From an uncultured Selenomonadales bacterium (GTDB lineage Bacteria > Bacillota > Negativicutes > Selenomonadales > Selenomonadaceae): 36,375 nucleotides of DNA. Under the pieces are notes generated by a model, which saw only the letters and a list, made by a program, of their open reading frames with translations, did not search any database and was not told the DNA's origin. The translations under genes and the position numbers were made by a program. Position 1 is the stretch's first letter; the number at the start of each line of letters is the position of its first letter. Location of the stretch: assembly GCA_937910665.1 (NCBI GenBank), contig CALEPR010000007.1, forward strand, positions 1 to 36,375, given 5' to 3'. This document shows positions 7,957 through 14,632 of the stretch, in pieces.

Positions 7957-9225
7957 TTGAGCAAAACGACAAAGGAAATGCAACTTGTGCCGATTGAAAA
8001 ACTTGTTCCTTATGTGAACAACGCAAGGACACATTCAGCGGAACAAATAACAAAACTTCGTTCGTCGCTCCGCGAGTTCGGTTTTGTGAATCCGATTTTG
8101 ATAGACCGAAATTTTAATGTGATTGCGGGACACGGCAGACTGCTTGCGGCGAAGGAAGAAAAAATTTCTGAAGTTCCGTGCGTTTTTGTGGATTATCTGA
8201 CGGAGGCACAGAAAAAAGCATACATTTTGGCAGACAACCGCTTTGCAATGGACGCAGGTTGGGACGAAGAACTTTTGCGAGTGGAAATTGAGGACTTGCA
8301 GGGAATGGACTTCGATGTGTCTTTCACAGGTTTTGACGAGTCGGAACTTGCGAAACTGATGGGAGCGGACGAATCAGACGGACAGGAAGATAATTTTGAC
8401 GTTGACGCAGAACTTCAAAAGCCGTGCGTGTCGAAAATCGGAGACATTTGGACGCTCGGAAAACACAAAATAATTTGCGGGGATTCGACTTTGCCTGAAA
8501 CTTATCAAAAATTGCTCGGCGAAACAAAAGTGAATTTAGTCTGCACCGACCCGCCGTATTTTGTCGCACTTGAAAGCACGTCGGGAAAAATAAAAAATGA
8601 TGATTTGAATGACAAAGACGGCTACGAATTTTTGAAAAAGGCGTTCGAGTGTTTCAAAAATTCAATGTCAAAAGATGCATCGATTTATGTTTTTTACGCG
8701 ACTGCGACGGCAAGAATTTTTCACGACGCATACGAGGACGCAGGTTTTAAAGTCGGAGCGGGACTTGTTTGGAAAAAAGACAGACTTGTTTTGACTCGAA
8801 CGGACTGGAAATATATTCACGAGCCGATAATTTTCGGTTGGCGAAAGGACGGAAAACACATTTGGCACGGCGACCAAAAACAGGTTACAGTTTTCGAGTT
8901 TGACCGAATCAAAGATTCCAAAAAGGACGGCTGCGGACATCCTTCAAGCAAGCCCGTTCCTTTGTTGGCGTACTTGATAAAACAATGCACACAAACAAAC
9001 GGCTTGGTTTTGGACGGATTTCTCGGTTCTGCGTCAACATTGATTGCTTGTGAGCAACTCGGCAGAGTGTGTTACGGCGTGGAACTTGAGCCGAAATTTA
9101 TTGATGTTGCGGTTGAAAGATACGCAAATTTTATTGGAAGTCACGAAAATATTTTTGTGGAGCGTGACGGCAAGAAATTTTCATACGCCGAAGTAAAGGA
9201 GCAGTCCGATGTTGGAAGTGAATAA
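7957..9225 (+). CDS. ParB-domain / DNA methyltransferase fusion
   Basis: 422-aa protein. Residues 9-95 are a ParB/Srx-like domain with AGHGR at 57-61; residues 160-415 are a beta-class amino-methyltransferase with DPPY at 198-201 before the SAM-binding motif LDGFLGSAST (352-361). DPPY points to N6-adenine methylation. The SAM motif is a variant of the common FGGSGST form but keeps the glycine-serine core. The start is TTG 7957 with GGAGGTGA 6 bases upstream. ParB-methylase fusions next to terS are frequent in Bacillota phages and probably protect phage DNA from host restriction; a role in marking DNA for packaging is possible. It overlaps the next gene by 17 bases. Confidence 0.92.
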   Translation: MSKTTKEMQLVPIEKLVPYVNNARTHSAEQITKLRSSLREFGFVNPILIDRNFNVIAGHGRLLAAKEEKISEVPCVFVDYLTEAQKKAYILADNRFAMDAGWDEELLRVEIEDLQGMDFDVSFTGFDESELAKLMGADESDGQEDNFDVDAELQKPCVSKIGDIWTLGKHKIICGDSTLPETYQKLLGETKVNLVCTDPPYFVALESTSGKIKNDDLNDKDGYEFLKKAFECFKNSMSKDASIYVFYATATARIFHDAYEDAGFKVGAGLVWKKDRLVLTRTDWKYIHEPIIFGWRKDGKHIWHGDQKQVTVFEFDRIKDSKKDGCGHPSSKPVPLLAYLIKQCTQTNGLVLDGFLGSASTLIACEQLGRVCYGVELEPKFIDVAVERYANFIGSHENIFVERDGKKFSYAEVKEQSDVGSE

Positions 9226-10018
9226 AATTTACAACACAGACTGTGCGGAAGGCTTAAAACTTTTGGACGACGCAAGCATTGATTTGGTTGTAACTTCGCC
9301 GCCGTACGACAATTTGAGAAAATATAACGGATACGCATTCGATTTTGAGAAAATCGCCGCCGAAATTTATCGAGTGATGAAGATTGGCGGCGTTGTTGTT
9401 TGGATTGTAAACGACGCGACGATTTGCGGGAGCGAAACGGGAACTTCATTCAAGCAGGCGTTATTTTTCAAGAAAATCGGTTTCAACCTTCACGACACGA
9501 TGATTTATCAAAAATGCGGATGTTATTTTCCGGAGCAAAACAGATATTATCCGAATTTTGAGTATATGTTTGTGTTTTCAAAGGGAAAGCCGCGAACGGT
9601 GAATTTGATAGCGGACAGGAAAAACAAATGTGCGGGGGACACGGTCACGGGAACTTGGCGTGGAGCGGACGGAATTTTGAAGATAAAATCTGCGGTCAAA
9701 AACAAAACGGGCAGAAAAATTCCCGATTACGGAGTGCGATTCAACATTTGGCAATATCCGGTCGGCAACGGAAAAAGTTCCAAAAATCGGAATGTGTTCA
9801 AGCACCCCGCAGTTTTTCCTGAAAATTTAGCCCGCGACCACATAATCAGTTGGAGCGACGAGGGCGACCTTGTGCTTGATCCGTTTATGGGGAGCGGCAC
9901 GACGGCGAAAGTTGCGATTGAAACGAAAAGAAATTTTATAGGTTTTGAAATTTCGCGGGAATATTGCGAAATTGCGAATAAAAGATTGGAGGAAGATTTA
10001 AATGTTTGGACAGATTAA
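9209..10018 (+). CDS. DNA methyltransferase, beta class (second)
   Basis: 269-aa stand-alone amino-methyltransferase. TSPPY at 29-33 is the catalytic motif IV, and LDPFMGSGTT at 223-232 is the SAM-binding motif I, in the beta-class order. SPPY is more common in N4-cytosine enzymes but also occurs in N6-adenine enzymes, so the product is open. The middle region (about 105-185) would be the target recognition part. The start is ATG 9209 with AAAGGAG upstream, inside the end of the ParB-methylase gene. No restriction partner is seen, so it is probably a protective orphan enzyme. Confidence 0.92.
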   Translation: MLEVNKIYNTDCAEGLKLLDDASIDLVVTSPPYDNLRKYNGYAFDFEKIAAEIYRVMKIGGVVVWIVNDATICGSETGTSFKQALFFKKIGFNLHDTMIYQKCGCYFPEQNRYYPNFEYMFVFSKGKPRTVNLIADRKNKCAGDTVTGTWRGADGILKIKSAVKNKTGRKIPDYGVRFNIWQYPVGNGKSSKNRNVFKHPAVFPENLARDHIISWSDEGDLVLDPFMGSGTTAKVAIETKRNFIGFEISREYCEIANKRLEEDLNVWTD

Positions 10019-10286
10019 ATTTGAAAATTTTGAAGGATTGACTTCAATGCCGCAGGAGGCGGCGAGTGCGTGGGCGGCATTTGAAAACGCGGGGATTGTC
10101 GGAGCTGCTTACAAGCCGCTTTTGTACGTCGGACAGCAGGAAGTCAAAGGCACAAATTATGTTTTTATCGCGGAGCAGACGCTGATGGACGCACAGCAAT
10201 CAAAAAATCTTGTGACGCTGAAAATCAACGAATTTGAGGGCGAATATTCTTTGCCGATGTCGCCTTTCAAGAAAATCGAATTTTGA
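10002..10286 (+). CDS. Small protein with cystatin-like QxVxG-TNY motif
   Basis: 94-aa protein starting at ATG 10002, inside the end of the methyltransferase gene. After a helical N-terminal part (SMPQEAASAWAAFENAG) it has YKPLLYVGQQEVKGTNYVFIAEQ at about residues 38-60, then LVTLKINEFEGEY. The segment QEVKGTNY matches the QxVxG-TNY signature of stefin-type cystatins, which block papain-like cysteine proteases. The order helix, strand, QxVxG loop, strand is also right for the fold. There is no signal peptide, as in stefins. The fold is inferred; protease inhibition is speculation. Similar small proteins seem to recur in gut Bacillota genomes without known function. Confidence 0.7.
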   Translation: MFGQIKFENFEGLTSMPQEAASAWAAFENAGIVGAAYKPLLYVGQQEVKGTNYVFIAEQTLMDAQQSKNLVTLKINEFEGEYSLPMSPFKKIEF

Positions 10287-10299
10287 CGGAGGGAGCAAA

Positions 10300-10767
10300 A
10301 TGAAAGTTTTTATAAATCCGGGACATTGTCCGGGCGTTGACAGCGGGGCGACGGGAAACGGACTTCGCGAATGCGATGTTGCGTTAAAAATCGGAAAGCG
10401 TGTGCAAAAATATCTGGAAAATATCGGAATTGAAACAAAACTTTTGCAGATTGACGGCTTGGCGGCGATAGCGGCTGCGGCGAACAAATCGGGCGCGGAT
10501 TTGTTTGTTTCGATTCATTGCAATTCTGCGGCGGTTGACACGGCACACGGCACGGAAACTTTTCATTGGAACGGCTCGGAATCGGGAGAAAAACTCGCGT
10601 CTGCAATTCAGTATCAAATTATAAATTCAATCGGCACGGCGAATCGCGGAGTAAAGACGGCAAATTTTACGGTCTTACGATTGACGGATATGCCGGCGGT
10701 TTTGGTCGAAAAAGAGGACGATTTCGCGAGGGCGATTGCTCGCGGCGTGACGGATTATTTGACATGA
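10300..10767 (+). CDS. N-acetylmuramoyl-L-alanine amidase (Amidase_3), compact
   Basis: 155-aa zinc amidase of the AmiC/CwlV fold, which cuts the bond between muramic acid and the stem peptide. Zinc ligands and catalytic residues are visible as NPGH (H9), RECDVAL (E24), SIHCN (H73) and PAVLVE (E137). There is no wall-binding domain and no signal peptide. Right after PAVLVE the usual GF(I/L)SN stretch and its loop are missing and the protein runs straight into the final helix, about 15 residues shorter than normal. It lies among methyltransferase genes rather than after a holin, but it is the only lysin candidate in the window. The start is ATG 10300 after GGAGGGAG. Confidence 0.88.
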   Translation: MKVFINPGHCPGVDSGATGNGLRECDVALKIGKRVQKYLENIGIETKLLQIDGLAAIAAAANKSGADLFVSIHCNSAAVDTAHGTETFHWNGSESGEKLASAIQYQIINSIGTANRGVKTANFTVLRLTDMPAVLVEKEDDFARAIARGVTDYLT

Positions 10768-12065
10768 TGAAGTTGTTGTCACTTTTCGACGGGTCGGGCG
10801 GCTTTTGTCTGGCGGCGATTAGAGCGGGAATAAAACCTGTCGCGGCAAGTGAAATCGAGCCGTTTCCGATTCGCGTCACAACAAAAAGATTGCCGCAGGT
10901 AAAACATCTCGGCGACGTGAGAAAAATCGATGGCGGGAAAATAGAACCCGTCGACATTGTGACATTCGGTTCGCCTTGCACAAATTTATCGATTGCGGGA
11001 AAGAGAGCGGGACTTTGCGGAGAGCAGTCCTCGCTCTTTTTTGACGCGATTCGCGTGATAAAAGAAATGCGTTCGGCGACGGCGGGAAAAAATCCGAGAT
11101 TCATAATTTTTGAAAATGTATGCGGGGTGTTTTCGAGTGACAAAGGAAAAGATTTTCAAAAAATCCTCACGGAAATTGTGCGGGTCAAAGAGCCGACCGC
11201 GCCCGATGTGCCTTTGCCTGAAAAGGGAAAGTGGTCAACCGCAGACGTTATTTTGGGAGAAGGATTCAGCATTGCTTACCGAGTTTTTGACGCACAATTT
11301 TGGGGAGTCCCCCAACGTCGTCGTCGAGTGTTCCTTGTCGCAGATTTTGCAGGAAAATGTGCCGAAAAAATATTATTTGAGTCAAACGGCTTGCAGAGGA
11401 ATTTTGCGGAGAGTTTCGGAACGGGGAAAAACTCTGCCGCCGATTTTGAAAGCGGCGTTGGAAAGTCAAGCCTGAAACTTTATGAAAATCACAGTCAAGA
11501 CTCGCGGTACACGGAGTCGGGAGAAATTTCGCAGACGGTTTCGGCGACGTTCGGCATGGGCGGGAACAATCAGCCGCTTGTTGTGAACACTTTCGACATT
11601 CGATTGACTTCGGAAGGAACAAAAAATTCCCGCAACAATATTCATGCAACGAAAATTTCAAGGTGTCTTGATACCGGCGGAAATTCTCCGCAGGCGAATC
11701 AAGGCGGGGTTGCGGTTTGCGGGACTTTGAACGCGAGAGATTATAAAGGCGTGGGGAATCAATATGTTTCGGAAGGGAAATTGCAGGTTGATAAAAATTC
11801 CGTTCGCCGATTGACTCCGACGGAATGTGCGAGGTTGCAGGGATTTCCGGATGATTGGTGTTCAAATTTGGAAACGGAAAATCCGAGCGAAGAAGAAATA
11901 ATTTTTTGGCGAAAAATTTTTTCGAAGAAAAGCGACAAACAAATTTTGCGTTGGCTGAAAAATCCTCACAGCGACTCTGCGGAATACAAAATGTGGGGGA
12001 ACGGAATTGCTCTGCCGTGTGCGGAATTTATTTTGAAAAAAATCTCCGATTGTGTGAAAAAATAA
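10764..12065 (+). CDS. DNA (cytosine-5) methyltransferase
   Basis: 434-aa C5-cytosine methyltransferase. Motif I is SLFDGSGGF (6-14), motif IV is GSPCTNLS with catalytic Cys72, motif VI is FENV (116-119), motif VIII is PQRRRRVF (183-190) and motif X is GNGIALP near the end. The region between VIII and IX (about 200-370) is the target recognition domain and carries phage-type sequences such as YENHSQDSRYTE and GMGGNNQPLVV. The start is ATG 10764, in an ATGATGA overlap with the amidase stop, so translation is probably coupled. The frame is open further upstream inside the amidase gene, but the family N-terminus begins here. It is the third methyltransferase in the cluster, with no restriction enzyme beside it. 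Confidence 0.94.
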   Translation: MMKLLSLFDGSGGFCLAAIRAGIKPVAASEIEPFPIRVTTKRLPQVKHLGDVRKIDGGKIEPVDIVTFGSPCTNLSIAGKRAGLCGEQSSLFFDAIRVIKEMRSATAGKNPRFIIFENVCGVFSSDKGKDFQKILTEIVRVKEPTAPDVPLPEKGKWSTADVILGEGFSIAYRVFDAQFWGVPQRRRRVFLVADFAGKCAEKILFESNGLQRNFAESFGTGKNSAADFESGVGKSSLKLYENHSQDSRYTESGEISQTVSATFGMGGNNQPLVVNTFDIRLTSEGTKNSRNNIHATKISRCLDTGGNSPQANQGGVAVCGTLNARDYKGVGNQYVSEGKLQVDKNSVRRLTPTECARLQGFPDDWCSNLETENPSEEEIIFWRKIFSKKSDKQILRWLKNPHSDSAEYKMWGNGIALPCAEFILKKISDCVKK

Positions 12066-12098
12066 CTTGCTTTTTGCTTTGTTTAGAGTGATTTATAC
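12061..12098 (+). promoter_or_regulatory. Repeated leader element, copy 1
   Basis: AATAACTTGCT followed by TTTAGAGTGATTTATAC, ahead of the gene at 12142. Nearly the same arrangement recurs at 13074-13111 ahead of the amidoligase gene. TTGCTT with TTATAC would make a promoter with a 20-bp spacer, which is long, so a regulator site or a non-standard promoter is equally possible. Confidence 0.5.
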
Positions 12099-12141
12099 GG
12101 TCGCCGAAAGGAAATTTGCACAGCGAAAGGAGATTTTCAAA

Positions 12142-12993
12142 ATGAAAATTAACGAAAAATTTTTTAACGACATCGAAACGGCGATTGACGACGGAATTTT
12201 TGAAGAAGTCGAAAAAATCAACAAACACGCGGAGCAAATTGCGGAGTTTGCGGCGGCGGTCGAAGGCGGCGAAATTGCGATTGAAGGAAAAGTTGTGAAC
12301 ATTCCCGACAAGAACGGCAAACCGCATTATTACAAATATCGTTGGGAAAATTCGAGAAATTTTGCCTTCGACACAACGCTCCTGCCGATAAGCAAGAAAG
12401 CCGCTCAAGAAATTGCAAAAGAGTGGAGTTTGTCGCACGGATACATTTCTTTCGAGGATTTTATGACGGCAAGCAACGCCGAATACAAAAAAATCCGCAA
12501 ACTTTATCTTGCCGCCGACGGTTGGATTTTGCGGGATTACGATAAAAAACTTGTCGAAGAAATGGAAAATGAGAAAGCGGAGAATTTTGAAATCAGTTTG
12601 CCGAAAGAAGATTTTTCCGAAACGGCGGTAAAGAATTTGAAGGCGATTTTGGCGAGCAAAGCCAATCTCATCAAGACGGCATTGAACGTCGAAACGGTCG
12701 AAATGAAAATTTCGGAGAACGACATCAAATTTGCATGGTTCAGCAAAAATTCCAAAGTCGAAGAAATTCAAGCGTACAGCGAATTTCTTTTCAAAGTCGG
12801 CGAATTGGCGAAAAAACAAAAGCGTGTAACGGCAAAAGAAAAATTTGTCGAAAACGAGCGGTACGCCTTCAGATGTTTCCTTCTGCGGCTCGGCATGATT
12901 GGCGCGGAGTACAAAAATTCCCGCAGGATTCTTCTGAAAAATTTGTCGGGAAATTCGGCTTTCAAGAGCGGGAAGCGCGGCGGGAAAATGTAA
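12142..12993 (+). CDS. Phage 'virulence-related' family protein, amidoligase neighbour
   Basis: 283-aa protein starting at ATG 12142 after GAAAGGAG. The N-terminal half (about 1-160) is not recognised. The C-terminal half (about 175-275), from LKAILASKANLIKTAL to LKNLSGNSAF, matches in my memory a phage family usually labelled 'virulence-related protein' without experimental support. Its last 45 residues (NERYAFRCFLLRLGMIG then EYKNSRRILLKNLSGNSAF) are clearly related to the last 45 residues of the amidoligase encoded next. Both genes also share a leader sequence. The two proteins therefore probably share a partner or docking surface. No catalytic motif is visible. Confidence 0.7.
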   Translation: MKINEKFFNDIETAIDDGIFEEVEKINKHAEQIAEFAAAVEGGEIAIEGKVVNIPDKNGKPHYYKYRWENSRNFAFDTTLLPISKKAAQEIAKEWSLSHGYISFEDFMTASNAEYKKIRKLYLAADGWILRDYDKKLVEEMENEKAENFEISLPKEDFSETAVKNLKAILASKANLIKTALNVETVEMKISENDIKFAWFSKNSKVEEIQAYSEFLFKVGELAKKQKRVTAKEKFVENERYAFRCFLLRLGMIGAEYKNSRRILLKNLSGNSAFKSGKRGGKM

Positions 12994-13034
12994 AAATAAA
13001 ATTATTTCAAAAAGATTTTGTATACACAATAAAC

Positions 13035-13054
13035 GGCGTAACAACGCCATTTAT
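13035..13054 (+). repeat. Interspersed repeat, short copy with hairpin
   Basis: GGCGT (13035-13039) and ACGCC (13044-13048) form a 5-bp stem with a 4-base loop, followed by ATTTAT. On the reverse strand this reads ATAAATGGCGT, the core shared with the copies at 3669 and 34678. It lies in the 160-bp gap between the two genes that share a C-terminal domain. Confidence 0.5.
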
Positions 13055-13073
13055 AAAACGCAGAATGTAAAAA

Positions 13074-13111
13074 AATAACTTGCTATTATCTCCTTTTAGA
13101 GTGATTAATAC
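13074..13111 (+). promoter_or_regulatory. Repeated leader element, copy 2
   Basis: AATAACTTGCT and TTTAGAGTGATTAATAC with almost the same spacing as at 12061. It is followed by CACAGCGA and AACGAAAGG stretches that also resemble the first leader. It precedes the amidoligase gene by about 45 bases. The likeness continues to the ribosome binding site, so the whole leader looks duplicated. Confidence 0.5.
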
Positions 13112-13155
13112 ACACGACGAAAAACACAGCGACACAACGAAAGGGGATAACAAAA

Positions 13156-14055
13156 ATGAAAAAGCAGACAATCGGAGTGGAAATCGAAATGACGGGAACA
13201 AGCCGCGAGAAAGTTGCACAGGCGGTTGCGGAATACTTCGGAACAACGGCGGTTTACGTCGGCGGGGTTTACAGAGCCTACGAAGTCAAAGACAACAGCG
13301 GCAGGATTTGGAAAATCGCGAGGGATTCGAGCATTACGGCAGAAGAAAAAGTTGACGGCACAAAAGTTGAAACCTTCGAGGATTACAAAGCGGAACTCAT
13401 CACCCCGATTCTGAAGTACGAGGACATCGAACCCCTGCAGGAGATTATCCGCAAAGTTCGCAAGGCGGGAGCGTTTGTAAACGAGAGTTGCGGAATGCAC
13501 ATTCACATCGGAGCAAAGGATTTCACGGCGCAGACGGTGAGAAATTTGGTAAACAGCATCGCGAGCAAAGAGGACATCCTTTTCCATGCGGTACAGATTC
13601 ACCCCAACAGAATCCGCTACTGCCGCAAAACAAACAAGCGTTTTTTGGAAGACCTCAACGAGAGAAAACCCGAAACGATGGGACAGCTTGCGGCGGTGTG
13701 GTACAATGAACCTGAACGCAGAGCGGTAAGAGAACACGGACACTACGACGACAGCCGCTACACGATTTGCAACCTCCACGCACTTTTTACCAAAGGAACG
13801 ATTGAATTCAGATGTTTCAATGCGACCCTTCACGCGGGAGAAGTCAAAGCGGCGATTCAATTTTGCCTTGCCCTGACGCACCAAGCCCTGAACACGAAAA
13901 AAGCGATTTGCCGCAGGACGGTTTCGGACAACGAAAAATACACCTTCAGATGTTGGATGCTCCGACTCGGCTTGAACGGGGACGAATTCAAAACTTGTCG
14001 CCACCACTTTTTGAAACACCTCGAAGGCAACAGCGCATGGAGACAGGGCGCGTAA
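13156..14055 (+). CDS. Amidoligase (glutamine synthetase-like COOH-NH2 ligase)
   Basis: 299-aa member of the amidoligase family with the glutamine synthetase fold, predicted to form amide bonds using ATP. Motifs: GVEIEM (7-12), IWKIARDSS (51-59), ELITP (80-84), CGMHIHIG (112-119) with metal or ATP ligands, RYTICNL (201-207), GTIEFR (214-219) and LHAGEVKAA (225-233). The last 45 residues form an added domain shared with the preceding gene. The start is ATG 13156 after GAAAGGGG. A gamma-glutamylcyclotransferase follows directly, the pairing expected if the ligase makes gamma-glutamyl bonds. Substrate and partner are unknown. Confidence 0.92.
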   Translation: MKKQTIGVEIEMTGTSREKVAQAVAEYFGTTAVYVGGVYRAYEVKDNSGRIWKIARDSSITAEEKVDGTKVETFEDYKAELITPILKYEDIEPLQEIIRKVRKAGAFVNESCGMHIHIGAKDFTAQTVRNLVNSIASKEDILFHAVQIHPNRIRYCRKTNKRFLEDLNERKPETMGQLAAVWYNEPERRAVREHGHYDDSRYTICNLHALFTKGTIEFRCFNATLHAGEVKAAIQFCLALTHQALNTKKAICRRTVSDNEKYTFRCWMLRLGLNGDEFKTCRHHFLKHLEGNSAWRQGA

Positions 14056-14067
14056 AAACGAAATAAA

Positions 14068-14102
14068 GACCGAGCCACAGGCGGGAAACCGCCTTTAAGG
14101 TC
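14068..14102 (+). other. Two-part RNA hairpin before cyclotransferase gene
   Basis: Inner stem AGGCGG (14079-14084) with CCGCCT (14089-14094) around a GAAA tetraloop. Outer stem GACC (14068-14071) with GGTC (14099-14102), separated by single-stranded arms. There is no T run, so it is not a terminator. It ends a few bases before the GAAGGAGGG ribosome binding site and could control access to it or stabilise the mRNA. Confidence 0.55.
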
Positions 14103-14120
14103 GTAGAAGGAGGGTTTAAA

Positions 14121-14558
14121 ATGAAAACAAATTACATCGCTTACGGGAGCAACATGGACGAAGGGCAAATGCAGTTTCGCTGTCCCGCCGCAAAACTTAT
14201 CGGAAAGGGAAAAATCAAAGGTTGGCGGCTGATGTTCAAGGGAAGTTTGTCGGGAAATTATGCGACGATTGAGCGCGACGAAAATTGCGAAGTTCCAATT
14301 CTTTTATGGCGAATCACGGCGGAGGACGAGAAAAGCCTTGACCGCTACGAGGGCTTTCCGAGTTTCTACTACAAAAAAGAAATCGAAGTCGAAACGGAAA
14401 ACGGACAGCCGACAATCGGAATGGTTTACATCATGCACGAGGAGCGGGAGTTGGGGCTGCCGACACTTCACTACTACAACGTTTTGAAAAGAGCGTACGA
14501 GAAATTCGGATTCGATTCACAAATTCTTGAAGATGCATTGGACTACAGCGAAAAATAA
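14121..14558 (+). CDS. Gamma-glutamylcyclotransferase family protein (AIG2-like)
   Basis: 145-aa GGCT-fold protein. The substrate loop YGSNM is at residues 8-12 and the catalytic glutamate is E77 in LDRYEGFPSFYY. Family enzymes release 5-oxoproline from gamma-glutamyl amines or peptides. Next to an amidoligase it probably removes or edits gamma-glutamyl bonds made by that enzyme; this pairing in phages has been predicted from gene neighbourhoods. The start is ATG 14121 after GAAGGAGGG. Length and motifs are normal. It is the last gene before two tandem terminators. Confidence 0.92.
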   Translation: MKTNYIAYGSNMDEGQMQFRCPAAKLIGKGKIKGWRLMFKGSLSGNYATIERDENCEVPILLWRITAEDEKSLDRYEGFPSFYYKKEIEVETENGQPTIGMVYIMHEERELGLPTLHYYNVLKRAYEKFGFDSQILEDALDYSEK

Positions 14559-14559
14559 A

Positions 14560-14585
14560 GCCTGACGGGAAGTCGGGCATTTTTT
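14560..14585 (+). terminator. Rho-independent terminator 1
   Basis: GCCTGAC (14560-14566) pairs with GTCGGGC (14572-14578) around GGGAA and is followed by ATTTTTT. It lies directly after the cyclotransferase stop codon. Confidence 0.85.
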
Positions 14586-14589
14586 ATGG

Positions 14590-14612
14590 GGAAGTTTCGA
14601 CTTCCTTTTTTT
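14590..14612 (+). terminator. Rho-independent terminator 2, UUCG loop
   Basis: GGAAGT (14590-14595), TTCG loop, ACTTCC (14600-14605), then seven T. It comes only 4 bases after the first terminator and about 20 bases before the large terminase start. I see no promoter between them, so transcription of the structural genes must pass both, or start from something I cannot recognise. Confidence 0.85.
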
Positions 14613-14632
14613 GATTGGCAGGTGAGAAATTT

